A DNA stretch of 64,000 nt from Streptomyces sp. Z26 (GTDB lineage Bacteria > Actinomycetota > Actinomycetes > Streptomycetales > Streptomycetaceae). The stretch lies in contig NZ_RCHV01000002.1 of the NCBI RefSeq assembly GCF_003665095.1, forward strand, positions 1,807,501-1,871,500, in the 5' to 3' direction. The notes under the pieces are model-generated. The model was given only the letters and a program-made list of their open reading frames with translations. It ran no database searches and was not told the origin of the DNA. A program made the translations under genes and the position numbers. Shown here in pieces: positions 37,443 to 47,716 of this stretch (positions within the stretch are counted from its first letter, which is position 1; each line of letters starts with the position of its first letter).

Positions 37443-40400
37443 GTGTCGGGACAGCCTGGACCGGGGCGCAGCGAAGGGGAGTTGGATCTGGACGCGGGGC
37501 CGGTGCCGCGGTTCGCCGCCGCGCTGCGCGCGCTGCGCGAGACGGCGGGCAGACCCACGTACCGCGTGCTGGCCGACCGCTCGCCGTACGGGGTGACGGC
37601 GCTGTCGCAGGCGGCGGCGGGCAGGCAACTGCCCACGCTGCCCGTGGCGTTGGCGTACGTGGCCGCGTGCGGCGGCGACACCGCCGAGTGGGAGGCGCGG
37701 TGGCGGCAGGCGTCCGCCGAGGCGGCGGCGGAGGCCGCGGCCGACGTGGCGGCGGGTGACGGGGCCGGGGCGACGCGACCGCCGTACCGCGGGCTGACCC
37801 GCTTCGAACCGGACGACGCCGACCTGTTCTTCGGCCGGGAGCGGCTCGCGGACCAGTTGGCGGAGCTGAGCCGGAGGCACCGGTTCACGGCCGTCTTCGG
37901 GCCCTCCGGCAGCGGCAAGTCCTCGCTGCTGCGGGCCGGGTTGGTCCCCCGGCTGCGCACGCCCGGGACACCGGACGGGACGCGGGCGCCGGGCACGGGC
38001 ACACGTACGGGCACGGGGACGCGCACGGACACGGACACGGGCACGCGTAGGGACACCGACACGCGGACGGGCGGCGGCCCGCCCGCCGAGGCGCCACCCG
38101 CCGCCGTACGGCTGCTCACGCCCGGCCCGGCCCCGTCGCGCACGCACGCGGACCGGCTGCTGCCCGTACCCGGCACGGACGCCGACACCTGGCTGATCGT
38201 CGACCAGTTCGAGGAGCTGTACACCCTCGGTTGCGACCCCGCCGACCGCGACGCCTTCATCGACCGTCTCGTCGCGGCGGCCGCCGAGGACAGCGGGCTG
38301 CGCGTGGTCGTCGCCGTACGGGCCGACTTCCTCGGCCGCTGCACCGAACACCCCGGTCTCACCGGGGTGTTGCAGGACGCCACGCTGCTCGCGGGCCCGA
38401 TGAGCCGTACGGAGCTGCGCGACGCCATCGTCCGACCGGCGACCGCGGCCGGGCTGATCGTCGAACGCGCCCTGACCGACCGCCTCCTGGACGCGGTCGA
38501 GGGCGAACCGGGTGGGCTGCCGCTGATGTCGCACGCCCTGCTGGAGACCTGGCGGCACCGCGGCGGCCGGGTGCTGACCGAGGACGCGTACGAGGCGGCG
38601 GGCGAACTGCACGGCGCCGTGGTCCGCACGGCCGAACAGGTGTACTCCGAACTCAGCTCCGCAGAGGCCGAGTTGGCGCGCCGCATCCTGCTGCGGCTGG
38701 TCGCCCCCGGGGCGCCCGGCGGGGCGCCGGACACGCGCCGCCCCACCGACCACGGGGAGTTGGAGTTCGGCAGTCCCACGGACGCCCGCCGGGTCGTGGA
38801 CCGGCTGGTACGCGCCCGCCTGATCACCGTGGACGACGGCACCGTCGACCTCGCCCACGAGGCCCTCATCACCGTCTGGCCCCGGCTGCGCGCCTGGATC
38901 GACGCCGAACGCGACCGGCTGCGCGTCCACCGCGCGCTGTCCGAGGCGGCCCGCACCTGGCAGGCGCTGGGCCGGGAGAACGCCGCGCTGCACGCGGGCT
39001 CCCGGCTCACCGCCGCTCGCGACGCGTTCCCGCGCCCCACCCCGACCCGACCGGCCGGCACCCGGCCGAGGGACGGCACCCCACCGCACGCCACCCCACC
39101 GCAGGCCATCCCACCGACCGCCACCCCACCGGACGACGAACTCACCCCGCTGGAACGGCAGTTCCTCACCGCCTCGCTGCGCCGCCGACACCGCGCCCTG
39201 CGGCTGCGCCGTACGGTCGTGGGCGTCCTCGCCTCCCTCGTGCTGCTCACCGGCGGCACCGCCGTGGTGGCCCTCCAGGCGCGCGCCACGGCGCAGGCCG
39301 AGCGCGACGAGGCGGTCTTCGGCCGCCTCACCGCCGAGGCCGACCGGCTCCGCGACACCGACGCCGGGCTGGCGGCGCGGCTCGACGTCGCCGCGTACGG
39401 CATGCGTGCCACCCCCGACCTGCGGACGCGGCTGGCGTCGGACGCGACCCGTACGCTCGCGACGCGGCTGTCCGGGCACGACGGGGTCGGCAGCTCCGTG
39501 GCGTACGCGCCGGACGGCCGCACCCTCGCCAGCGGCGGCCACGACGGAACGGTGCGGCTGTGGGACACCTCGGCCGCACCGGGTGCGGTGGACCCCGAGG
39601 ACGTGGGCCGCCCGCTGGGCGCCCCGCTGCGGCTGGCCTCGGGCCGGGTCGACTCGGTGGCCTTCTCCCCCGGCGACGGCGGTCTGCTCCTGGCCGCCGG
39701 GGACGGCGGCGCCGTCCAACTGTGGGACGTGCGCGACCGGCGGCACCCGCGACCGGTGGCACCGCCGCTGCTGGGCCACGACGGGAGGACGGTCGTGGCC
39801 GCCGTGTTCTCCCCCGACGGCCGCACCCTCGCCACGGGCGGCGTCGACGGCACCCTCCGGCTGTGGGACCTGCGCGACCGTGAGCACCCCGCCCCGCTGG
39901 GCGAACCCGTCGAGGCCGACGACTCGGACGCGAACGGCGTCCGCGACGTGGCGTTCTCCCCCGACGGCCGCACACTGGCCACCGCCGGGTACGACGGCAC
40001 GTTACGGCTGTGGCGCCCCCGCGGCGACGACGGGCCCGAGCCGTTGGGCGCGCCGCGACGCGCGCACGGCGAGCCGGTCTGGTCGGTGACCTTCTCCCCC
40101 GACGGCCGCACGCTGGCCACGGGCGCGTACGACCGGACCGCGCGGCTGTGGGACGTGTCCGACCCGCGCCACGTGCGGTCCTTGGCGGAGCCCCTCGGAG
40201 GGCACAACCGGCCCGTGATGTCGGTGGCGTTCAGCCCCGACGGCCGGACGCTGGTGACCGCCGGGGAGGACGACCAGCCGCGGCTGTGGAACGTCGCCAA
40301 CCCCGCGTACCCGATCCGGCTCGGGGAGCCGCTGACCGGCCGTACCGAGGCCGTCTGGGAGGCGGAGTTCAGCCCCGACGGCCACACGCTGGCCGGTGTC

Positions 40401-41483
40401 GGCTCCGACGGCGGCGTCCTGCTGTGGCACCTGCCCCGGACCGTGCTCACCGACTTCACCAACCCCCTGACGGGCGTCGCCCACAGCTCGGACGGCCGCC
40501 TGCTCGCCGTCTCCAGCACCGACGACGGCCGCATCCGCCTCTGGGACGTACGCGACCCCTCTCGGCCGCGGCGGCTGCCGGGACGGCTGGAGCACGACGG
40601 AAAGGTGCTGGACGTGGCGTTCGCGCCCGGCGGACGGACGGTGGCCGGGGCGCTGGACGACGGGACCGTGCAGCTGTGGGACGTCTCGGCACCCGCGCGA
40701 CCCGCCGCGCTGGGCGGTCCGCTCAAGGCCCACGAGGGTGGCGCGCTCGCCGTCGCGTTCAGCCCCGACGGGCGCACGCTGGCCACCGGCGGTGTGGACG
40801 ACACCGCCCGGCTCTGGGACGTACGGCAGCCGGAGCGCGTACGGCGGCTCGCGCGCCTGCGCGGGCACCGGGACGTCGTCACCTCGGTCGCCTTCCGGCG
40901 CGACGGCCGCCTCCTCGCCACCGGCGGCGAGGACGGCACCGCCCGGCTCTGGCACCTGGACGGCGCGCGGTCCCGGCCCGCGGGCAGCCCGCTGACCGGG
41001 CACGAACAGCAGGTCAACAGCGTGGCGTTCGCGCCGGACGGCAAGACGCTGGCGACCGGCAGCGACGACCGCACGGTACGGCTCTGGAACGTGGCCCGGG
41101 CCGACCGCGCGCGCCCGTACGGGGAACCGCTGGACCCGCACCGGGCGGCGGTCGCCTCCGTGGCGTTCGCCCCGGACGGGAAGACGCTGGCGAGCGCCGG
41201 CGACACCACCGTCCGCCTGTGGGACGTGGGCGGACCGGCCGCCGCCGAACCGCTCGGCGACGGGCTCACCGGGCACGTCGGCACGCTCAGCGGGGTCTCG
41301 TTCGCGCCGGACGGCCGTACTGTCGCCTCCGTCGGCGACGACCTGACGGCGCGGCTGTGGCCCCTGGACACCGACCGGGCCGCGGAGCGGGTCTGCGCGC
41401 GCACGGGCGGTGTCCTCACCCGCGCCGAGTGGGCGGAGCACCTGCCGCGGCTCGGCCACCGCGAGGTGTGCGAGGGGCGCTAG
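37443..41483 (+). CDS. nSTAND NTPase with helix-turn-helix, membrane helix and 14 WD40 repeats
   Basis: A 1346-aa signalling protein. The N-terminus (about 20-75) is an Xre-like helix-turn-helix with [20 protein letters not shown]. The nSTAND1 NTPase follows: [20 protein letters not shown]-loop [14 protein letters not shown] (about 152) and Walker [15 protein letters not shown] (about 250). A single membrane helix at about 592-613 is followed by two seven-bladed WD40 propellers; 14 blade ends of the LWD, LWN, LWH, LWR or LWP type can be counted. Cytoplasmic NTPase and exported or membrane-anchored propeller would form a sensor spanning the membrane. The family is common in Streptomyces, with roles in signalling or defence largely untested. 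The GTG start has a strong ribosome-binding site. Confidence 0.9.
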   Translation: MSGQPGPGRSEGELDLDAGPVPRFAAALRALRETAGRPTYRVLADRSPYGVTALSQAAAGRQLPTLPVALAYVAACGGDTAEWEARWRQASAEAAAEAAADVAAGDGAGATRPPYRGLTRFEPDDADLFFGRERLADQLAELSRRHRFTAVFGPSGSGKSSLLRAGLVPRLRTPGTPDGTRAPGTGTRTGTGTRTDTDTGTRRDTDTRTGGGPPAEAPPAAVRLLTPGPAPSRTHADRLLPVPGTDADTWLIVDQFEELYTLGCDPADRDAFIDRLVAAAAEDSGLRVVVAVRADFLGRCTEHPGLTGVLQDATLLAGPMSRTELRDAIVRPATAAGLIVERALTDRLLDAVEGEPGGLPLMSHALLETWRHRGGRVLTEDAYEAAGELHGAVVRTAEQVYSELSSAEAELARRILLRLVAPGAPGGAPDTRRPTDHGELEFGSPTDARRVVDRLVRARLITVDDGTVDLAHEALITVWPRLRAWIDAERDRLRVHRALSEAARTWQALGRENAALHAGSRLTAARDAFPRPTPTRPAGTRPRDGTPPHATPPQAIPPTATPPDDELTPLERQFLTASLRRRHRALRLRRTVVGVLASLVLLTGGTAVVALQARATAQAERDEAVFGRLTAEADRLRDTDAGLAARLDVAAYGMRATPDLRTRLASDATRTLATRLSGHDGVGSSVAYAPDGRTLASGGHDGTVRLWDTSAAPGAVDPEDVGRPLGAPLRLASGRVDSVAFSPGDGGLLLAAGDGGAVQLWDVRDRRHPRPVAPPLLGHDGRTVVAAVFSPDGRTLATGGVDGTLRLWDLRDREHPAPLGEPVEADDSDANGVRDVAFSPDGRTLATAGYDGTLRLWRPRGDDGPEPLGAPRRAHGEPVWSVTFSPDGRTLATGAYDRTARLWDVSDPRHVRSLAEPLGGHNRPVMSVAFSPDGRTLVTAGEDDQPRLWNVANPAYPIRLGEPLTGRTEAVWEAEFSPDGHTLAGVGSDGGVLLWHLPRTVLTDFTNPLTGVAHSSDGRLLAVSSTDDGRIRLWDVRDPSRPRRLPGRLEHDGKVLDVAFAPGGRTVAGALDDGTVQLWDVSAPARPAALGGPLKAHEGGALAVAFSPDGRTLATGGVDDTARLWDVRQPERVRRLARLRGHRDVVTSVAFRRDGRLLATGGEDGTARLWHLDGARSRPAGSPLTGHEQQVNSVAFAPDGKTLATGSDDRTVRLWNVARADRARPYGEPLDPHRAAVASVAFAPDGKTLASAGDTTVRLWDVGGPAAAEPLGDGLTGHVGTLSGVSFAPDGRTVASVGDDLTARLWPLDTDRAAERVCARTGGVLTRAEWAEHLPRLGHREVCEGR

Positions 41484-41604
41484 CGGCGGTCGTGGCGGAG
41501 GACGGGGCTGCTCTTTGTCCGATCCTCCGGTGGGCCTGCCGGAAGTGAACGGCGGGACGGCGCCGCCGCTCCGGGCCGTCGGCCGGAACCGTCCGCCGGG
41601 ATCG

Positions 41605-42045
41605 TCAGCCGAGCCGTTCCGCCAGCGCGACGATGATCCCCGAGGGGCCGCGGAGGTTGCACAGGAGGTACGCGTCCCCGTAGCGCGTGACCTCCCCGAG
41701 GAGTACGGCGCCGTGGCCGCGCAGGCGGGCGAGTGTGGCGTCGAGGTCGTCGACGGCGAACATGACACGGTGCAGGCCCATGGTGTGGGGCGGCGGTTCG
41801 GCCGGTCCGGCGGTGACCGCCGCGGGGGCGTGGAACTTCGTCAGCTCCAACTTCCCGTGGCCGTCCGGGGTGCGCATCATCGCGATGGTGGTGCGCACGC
41901 CGTCGAGGCCGAGCATGCGGTCGGCCGGGCCGCCGTCGATGTCGGCCTCGCCCTCCAGCTCCATGCCCAGCTCGGTGAAGAAGGCGACGGCGGCGGGCAG
42001 GTCGTCGACGACGATGCCCACGTTGTCCATCCGCTGAATCGTCAT
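41605..42045 (-). CDS. VOC family (glyoxalase-like) protein
   Basis: A 146-aa single-chain vicinal oxygen chelate protein with two beta-alpha-beta-beta-beta modules: MDNVGIVVDDLPAAVAFFTEL and HRVMFAVDDLDATLARLRG. Metal ligand positions look kept (the Glu in KLELTKFHAP, the His in LHRVMFAV). The sequence is typical of uncharacterised VOC proteins and of the dioxygenase/fosfomycin-resistance-like group. ATG 42045 has GGGAG about 7 nt upstream, and a long upstream extension is unlikely. The 121-bp convergent space from the nSTAND gene has no clear terminator. Confidence 0.87.
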   Translation of the reverse strand: MTIQRMDNVGIVVDDLPAAVAFFTELGMELEGEADIDGGPADRMLGLDGVRTTIAMMRTPDGHGKLELTKFHAPAAVTAGPAEPPPHTMGLHRVMFAVDDLDATLARLRGHGAVLLGEVTRYGDAYLLCNLRGPSGIIVALAERLG

Positions 42046-42172
42046 GGGGTGCTCCCTCTCGTACGCCGCGCGCCGCGCCACGGGGCGCCGTACGCGGTCC
42101 GTCGCGGCTGTTCGTACCCCTGGGACGGAGCCGGTGCCGCGTTCTCGACATCCGTACGGGGTGGATGTCGCG

Positions 42173-42829
42173 TCAGTCCGGGCCGAGCGCGACCGTCGTG
42201 GTGATCCGGGCGACCGCGGGGGCACGCGGCACCGAGCCGAAGCCGAAGCGCACGGGCGGGGCGACGGGTGCGAGGGGGCCGAGGTCCGCGCCGTCGAAGG
42301 CGGCCGACAGGGCGGTGACCGGCAGCAGGTCCCGCGCGCCGTACCACTCGCGGCGGCCCTGGCCCGCGCCGCCGCGGGTCCGCACGCCCGGCAGCAGCAC
42401 GCGGGCGAACGGGTCCGTCAGCGCGCTCCACAGCGGGCTGCCCGCGACGGCGCCCGGTACGCAGCGCAGCAGCAGGCCGAGCGGGCCGCGCCGACCGGTG
42501 GTGAAGCGCAGGTCCAGCGGGCCCGCCGCGACCCGCCAGGAACCGCCGACGACGTGCGCCGCGACGGGGAGGACGCGCACGGTGTCGAAGGTGTACGTGC
42601 GGCGGACGAAGTCGGCGATCTCGTCGGTGGGGGCCAGCAACAGCCGCTCGCCGTCGGGCCGTTCGACCATCACGTCGCTGAACGGCCCGAACGGCGAACG
42701 CGGCCAGTGGCCGATCACCAGACGTGTGCCGGAGGCGGTGCCGAGGCCCGCGATCCAGCCGTCGAAGCGCAGCCGCGCGCGGCGTCCGGCGCCGCCGGGG
42801 TGCGGGCGGTCGTGGCCCCTGCCGTCCAT
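42173..42829 (-). CDS. Conserved-type hypothetical protein
   Basis: A 218-aa protein with no motif I recognise. It looks like a beta-rich soluble fold: LRFDGWIAGLGTASGTRLVIGHW, FSDVMVERPDGERLLLAPTDE and FVRRTYTFDTVRVLPV near the N-terminus, and REWYGARDLLPVTALSAAFD near the C-terminus. No signal peptide or membrane helix is seen. ATG 42829 has GGAAGGAGT 6 nt upstream, a strong translation start. It lies between the VOC gene and the aldo/keto reductase gene on the same strand but is separated from both by more than 120 bp. Confidence 0.78.
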   Translation of the reverse strand: MDGRGHDRPHPGGAGRRARLRFDGWIAGLGTASGTRLVIGHWPRSPFGPFSDVMVERPDGERLLLAPTDEIADFVRRTYTFDTVRVLPVAAHVVGGSWRVAAGPLDLRFTTGRRGPLGLLLRCVPGAVAGSPLWSALTDPFARVLLPGVRTRGGAGQGRREWYGARDLLPVTALSAAFDGADLGPLAPVAPPVRFGFGSVPRAPAVARITTTVALGPD

Positions 42830-43062
42830 GTCCGACTCCTTCCGCGGGTGCGCCGTACGGTTCCACGGTGTGCCGTACGGGAGCCGCGCGGCACGCGGGT
42901 ACGCGCGGGACGCGCGGTGGCGGGCGCCCCGCGCGGGCACCGGCCCCAGCATGCCCGCCGGACGGGCCGCGGGCCCGGACCGGCGCGGGGCCGCGCGGCG
43001 GGCGCCGCGCGGACGCCCGCGTCGGAAGCCCGGCGCCGCGCGCCGCGCACCCCCGCGCCCGC

Positions 43063-44097
<1,035 letters not shown>

Positions 44098-44131
44098 GCG
44101 GTGCTCCTGTCGGGGGTGGGGGTGGGCGTGT

Positions 44132-44175
44132 GGGGGCTGCCGACCGCCGATCATAGGGAACGGCGGCCGACCCCC
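44132..44175 (-). terminator. Hairpin between the lipoprotein and aldo/keto reductase genes
   Basis: GGGGG/CCCCC and CCGCCG/CGGCGG arms form an interrupted stem around an AT-richer loop, just after the lipoprotein stop. A terminator is likely because of its position. Confidence 0.5.
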
Positions 44176-44186
44176 GCCCCGCCGTC

Positions 44187-44708
44187 TCAGGGGGCGCGGA
44201 AGCGCAGCACCGCGCCCCGCTCGTCGTGCGCGACGACGGTCACCTCCAGCTCGTCCCCGAAGCCGACCTCGCCGCCCCCGCCGCCGAGTTGCATCACGCT
44301 GCCGCCCGCCTGGAAGGTGACGAGGTCGTCCCCGACGGCGACGGCCACGGTCAGCCCGTTCGCCGTGACGTCGGCGGTGGAGGTCACGAGGATCTCGCAC
44401 GCGCCGTCCGCGCACGCGGCGGTGTCCACGCCGTCGGCCGCCCGCGGCGGCGACCCCTCCGGCGCCTCCGGCCGCTCCGGCTTCCCCCGCCCCGGCCGCT
44501 CCGGTACGGGCCCCTCCGGTACGGCGTCCGCCGCCCGCCGGTCCGCCGCGCGCACCGCCTCCGCGCCGTCCCCCGTACGCCCCGCGCGGTCCCCGTCGCC
44601 GTACGGCCCGCCGCCGCAGCCGCCGAGTGCCAGGACCAGCCCGGCGGCCACCACGGCGGCACCGGCCGCCACTCCCCCGCCCCTGACGGCGCTCCCCCTG
44701 CTGAACAT
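44187..44708 (-). CDS. Small lipoprotein of unknown function
   Basis: A 173-aa exported protein. The N-terminus is a lipoprotein signal peptide with lipobox LALGGC at about residues 26-31, so the mature protein should be anchored to the outer face of the membrane. An Asp/Arg/Glu/Pro-rich spacer follows. The C-terminal 80 residues form a beta-rich domain with CADGACEILVTSTADVTANG, containing the only mature cysteine pair, a probable disulfide. I recognise no family. The gene lies between an aldo/keto reductase and a GH5 enzyme, and an inverted repeat shared with the GH16 promoter lies 86 bp upstream. Confidence 0.8.
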   Translation of the reverse strand: MFSRGSAVRGGGVAAGAAVVAAGLVLALGGCGGGPYGDGDRAGRTGDGAEAVRAADRRAADAVPEGPVPERPGRGKPERPEAPEGSPPRAADGVDTAACADGACEILVTSTADVTANGLTVAVAVGDDLVTFQAGGSVMQLGGGGGEVGFGDELEVTVVAHDERGAVLRFRAP

Positions 44709-44793
44709 GTCCACGACCCCTCTCCGCACGGCGGTCCGGTCCGGCGGCCGTCGCGTCCGCGGCGGCCTCGGAGCCAGTCCAGCGGCGCGCGCG

Positions 44794-44826
44794 TTGTTCG
44801 GGCACCCGGTCCCCGGCGGCGAACAA
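44794..44826. promoter_or_regulatory. Inverted repeat TTGTTCG-N19-CGAACAA, copy 2
   Basis: It has the same seven-base arms and 19-bp spacer as the copy at 37269-37301. It lies 86 bp upstream of the lipoprotein start and 38 bp from the GH5 terminator. Confidence 0.5.
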
Positions 44827-44863
44827 CCGCCGGTGGCCCGGGACATGCCCGTACGCGCACGGC

Positions 44864-44904
44864 GGGCGGCCCCGGCACCCGTCCGAGGGGTGCCGGGGCC
44901 GCCC
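44864..44904 (-). terminator. Strong terminator after the GH5 gene
   Basis: A perfect 17-bp stem GGGCGGCCCCGGCACCC / GGGTGCCGGGGCCGCCC with a 7-nt loop lies 75 nt after the GH5 stop codon. It has no mismatch in the stem. Confidence 0.85.
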
Positions 44905-44978
44905 GGGTCGTACGGTGGCGCGCGTCCGGTACGTGTCCCGGCGCGCGTCCTGGTACGCGTCCTGGTGCGTGCCGCCGG

Positions 44979-46937
44979 TCAGCCGAGGGGGCGGCAGTAG
45001 AGCGCGTCCGGCGTACGGGCGGACCCGACGCGGCCCGTGTACGCGACACCGGCGACGTACTCGTCGTCCGCGCACTGCCCCTTGAGGTGGCCGCTCGCGA
45101 ACTCCCCGCCCTTCGGGGAGTCGCCGCGGTCGTCGCCACGGTCGAACCAGACCGTACGGCCGCCTCCGCCGCCGAGCTTCCCGGGCGCGGCCTTCGCGCA
45201 CAGCGCGGACGAGACGGCGGCGCCGCGGACGCTGAAGCCGTTCAGGAACGAGCCGTCGGGGCACTGGAGTTTGGTGTAACCGGAGGCCCAGTCGTTGCCG
45301 TCCGTGACGTACCGCTCGTCCTTGACGGTCTCGTGCGCGCCGCCGCCGTCCCACAGGGCTCCGGCGGTCACGTCGGAGCACAGGCCGCGGTTGCCGGTGT
45401 GGCTGAGGCCGACGATCCGCTGGTCGTCGGGGCAGGCGGCCTTGCGGGCGCCGGAGTCCCAGTCCCCGGCGTCGCGCATGCGGCGCGAGGCGACGAAGTC
45501 GGCGTGGTCGGGGCTGAGCACGGACCACTCGGTGGCCGGGTCGACGTGGCCCGTACGGCCGTCCGCGCCCACCAGCCGGTTCCACGCGCCGGAGCGCCAG
45601 TCGTCGCCGTCGTTGACGCCGATACGCTTGCCCGCCGCGTCCCAGTGGAGCAGGGCCCAGCCGTTGCCGGTGCCGTTCTCGTGCCAGCCGACGAGCGGCC
45701 AGTAAGCGAAGTCGGCGTCCGTGCGCACCAGTTGGTCCACGAAGTTCTCGAACCAGGCGCGCGGCTTCTCCTTCGTCTCCTCCCGGCCGCCGACGCCGAA
45801 CTCGCTGATCCAGACGGGTGCGGTGAAGTGCTTGTCCTGCTCCCCGGAGACGAAGAACGCCTGCCGGTTCGTCACGTCGATCAGCTCGCTGGGCGACAGG
45901 TCCTGGTAGCGGGGGTCGGTCGTCTCGCCGGTGCCGGTGGCGCCACTGTGGTTCGGGCCGGTGTAGCCGTAGAAGTGCGCCGAGTAGACGAGCTTGCCGG
46001 AGTCGACGAGCGTGTGCGAGAGGTTGCGCGCGGGCTCCAGGGTGGGGCGGCCGTGCGGGAAGCCGTCCACGGGGATGCCCGTCCAGTTGATGCCCTCGAC
46101 CACGATGAGCAGGTCCGGGTTGGCCTCGGTCAGGATGCGGTCGCCGACGCGCTGGGATGCGGTGAACCAGTCGTGGTTGTCGCCCAGGCCCCAGTTGGGG
46201 TCGTCCAGGATGTTGCGGCGGACCTCGTTGTAGAGGTCGGCGCCGACGACACGCTTGTTGTCCTGGTAGCGGCGGGCCATGAACAGCCAGTCGTCCTCCC
46301 ACTGCCCGACGGACTGGCTGGCGTTCCAGCGCTCGTTGCCGTCGACCCCGCAGCACCAACGGGTCGTGTTGGTGTGGTTGTTGAGGATGACCGCGAGTCC
46401 GGCGTCGGTGAGGGCGCGGACGACCGCGTCGTACACCTCCAGCGGGGTCCTGCCGCGCAGCCCGGTGTTGGCGGCGACGGCGTCGTCCGCGACGGGGGCG
46501 GTGTCGCGGATCATCTCGTTGGAGAAGGGCAGCCGGACGCTGTTGATCCCGATCTCCTGGAAGCCCGCGATGATCTCGCTCATGGGCGCGCGGTCGAGGC
46601 CGATCGGGACGCGGCCCGCGTTCTCGCCCGCGTGGTGGTTGGCGTCGTCCGCCTTGTCGCCGTCGCCGTTCCAGGTGCCGCTGGCACCGTGCCAGTTGCC
46701 CGACTTCAGCTTGAACCGGTCGCCGTTCGCGTCGACGATCCACCGGCCGCGGGTGCTCAGCGGCGCCGCCCAGTCCGCGGCGGCGGCAGCGGGCTTCGTC
46801 TCGTCGGCCGCGCCGTCCCCGGGGGACGCGGCGGCCGTGCCGGGCGCGAGGCCCGCCACGAGCGCCAGCAGGAGGAGGACTGCGGTCAGCGCCGGTCTGC
46901 TGCTCACCGGTCTGCTCAGGGGTCCGCGCACGGTCAC
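44979..46937 (-). CDS. Secreted GH5 cellulase-like glycoside hydrolase with triplicated C-terminal module
   Basis: A 652-aa exported enzyme with a signal peptide ending near TAAASP. The GH5 barrel spans about 55-460: RLPFSNEM, the acid/base Glu in DLYNEVR (about 236) and the nucleophile in WISEFGVGG (about 377), with HFYGYTG between. GH5 members cleave cellulose, mannan or other beta-glycans; specificity is not clear. The last 170 residues contain three similar units, each with ASG or DSG, a Cys in (K)xxCxDxxxxxG and a second Cys about 15-25 residues later. This may be a small beta-trefoil-like binding domain. The start is a weak GTG at 46937, with GTG 46931 as an alternative. It appears to be monocistronic. 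Confidence 0.88.
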   Translation of the reverse strand: MTVRGPLSRPVSSRPALTAVLLLLALVAGLAPGTAAASPGDGAADETKPAAAAADWAAPLSTRGRWIVDANGDRFKLKSGNWHGASGTWNGDGDKADDANHHAGENAGRVPIGLDRAPMSEIIAGFQEIGINSVRLPFSNEMIRDTAPVADDAVAANTGLRGRTPLEVYDAVVRALTDAGLAVILNNHTNTTRWCCGVDGNERWNASQSVGQWEDDWLFMARRYQDNKRVVGADLYNEVRRNILDDPNWGLGDNHDWFTASQRVGDRILTEANPDLLIVVEGINWTGIPVDGFPHGRPTLEPARNLSHTLVDSGKLVYSAHFYGYTGPNHSGATGTGETTDPRYQDLSPSELIDVTNRQAFFVSGEQDKHFTAPVWISEFGVGGREETKEKPRAWFENFVDQLVRTDADFAYWPLVGWHENGTGNGWALLHWDAAGKRIGVNDGDDWRSGAWNRLVGADGRTGHVDPATEWSVLSPDHADFVASRRMRDAGDWDSGARKAACPDDQRIVGLSHTGNRGLCSDVTAGALWDGGGAHETVKDERYVTDGNDWASGYTKLQCPDGSFLNGFSVRGAAVSSALCAKAAPGKLGGGGGRTVWFDRGDDRGDSPKGGEFASGHLKGQCADDEYVAGVAYTGRVGSARTPDALYCRPLG

Positions 46938-47027
46938 CGTCCGGTCGTCGTCGCGAGCGGTCGTCGCGAGGAGGTTGTGGTCATGACGACGTCATCGTCC
47001 TGCATGGCCGTGCCCGTGGTCCAGACC

Positions 47028-47036
47028 TGTGGACAA
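47028..47036 (-). promoter_or_regulatory. Single perfect DnaA-box sequence TTGTCCACA
   Basis: TGTGGACAA on the + strand is the complement of the actinobacterial DnaA box. Only one is present, in the gap between the GH5 and HxlR genes, so it is not an origin. It may be a chance match or a titration site. Confidence 0.35.
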
Positions 47037-47151
47037 CCGCACGGTGAACCCCGCGCGGCGATCCGGCACCGCCCGTACGGTCCCCCGCCCCGCTTGCCGT
47101 CCCGCTCCCCGCAACGGCCCGCGCCACGAGAGGAGTTCGCGTGCCCCGGGC

Positions 47152-47553
47152 TCAACCGCCGGGCGTGGCCGGGGTGTCGGGGCGGGCGTCGTACGCGGCG
47201 CGGGCGTCGTCGATGTGCCCGACGTGCGCGATGCTCCACTCCAGCAGGGGCGCGGTGGCCTCGCGGAGGGTGCGGCCCATCGGCGTCAGCTCGTAACTCA
47301 CGTGCGGCGGCATGACGTTGCGTACGGTCCGGGTGAGGATGCCGTCGCGTTCCAGGCCGCGCAGGGTGACGGTGAGCATGCGCTGGCTGATCCCGTCGAC
47401 GGCGCGCTTCAGTTCGGTGAAGCGGCGCGGGCCCTCGCTGAGGTGCCGCACCACCAGCAGCGACCACTTGTCACCGACGATGCCGAGCACGGCGCGGGTC
47501 CGGCACGGGTCCTCGCCCGCCGCCTCCCCCGGGCCGCCACGTGTCGCGCCCAT
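47152..47553 (-). CDS. HxlR family transcriptional regulator
   Basis: A 133-aa winged-helix regulator. The N-terminal Cys in DPCRTRAVLGIVGDKWSLLVVRHL and the recognition segment RFTELKRAVDGISQRMLTVTLRGLERDGIL are diagnostic. Many HxlR proteins sense electrophiles or redox through this Cys. ATG 47553 has a perfect GGAGGT. It is divergent from an alpha/beta hydrolase gene across 163 bp that contain two dyads, so autoregulation together with control of the hydrolase is likely. Confidence 0.93.
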   Translation of the reverse strand: MGATRGGPGEAAGEDPCRTRAVLGIVGDKWSLLVVRHLSEGPRRFTELKRAVDGISQRMLTVTLRGLERDGILTRTVRNVMPPHVSYELTPMGRTLREATAPLLEWSIAHVGHIDDARAAYDARPDTPATPGG

Positions 47554-47573
47554 GGTTACCTCCAGAGAACCGG

Positions 47574-47619
47574 GGCACCCAAATGTGCCTTATTGCCCGG
47601 GTGGCGCGGGGTGCGCCAC
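47574..47619. promoter_or_regulatory. Dyad symmetries in the HxlR / hydrolase divergent region
   Basis: GGCAC-N6-GTGCC (47574-47589) lies 20 bp upstream of the hxlR start, and GTGGCGC-N5-GCGCCAC (47601-47619) follows. A longer-range GAGAACC (47564) / GGTTCTC (47630) inverted pair brackets them. TTATTG between the dyads may be part of a promoter. HxlR dimers bind such dyads. Confidence 0.45.
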
Positions 47620-47716
47620 GATGACTGTGGTTCTCGAAGAGTACCGAGGCACCGAGGGGAACCGCCAGCGCACGCCCGCGCCCCCGTGCCTCCCCCTCCC
47701 GTGGAAAGACCCGCCC

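Noticed and set aside
37058..41419. A very long open frame on the - strand opposite the nSTAND gene
   Set aside because: It is an antisense shadow of high-GC codon use. Its product is a low-complexity Ser/Arg/Pro peptide without domains, while the + strand encodes a complete NTPase and 14 WD repeats.
47028..47036. DnaA box as part of a replication origin
   Set aside because: Only one perfect box is present, and no dnaA, dnaN or box cluster lies nearby.
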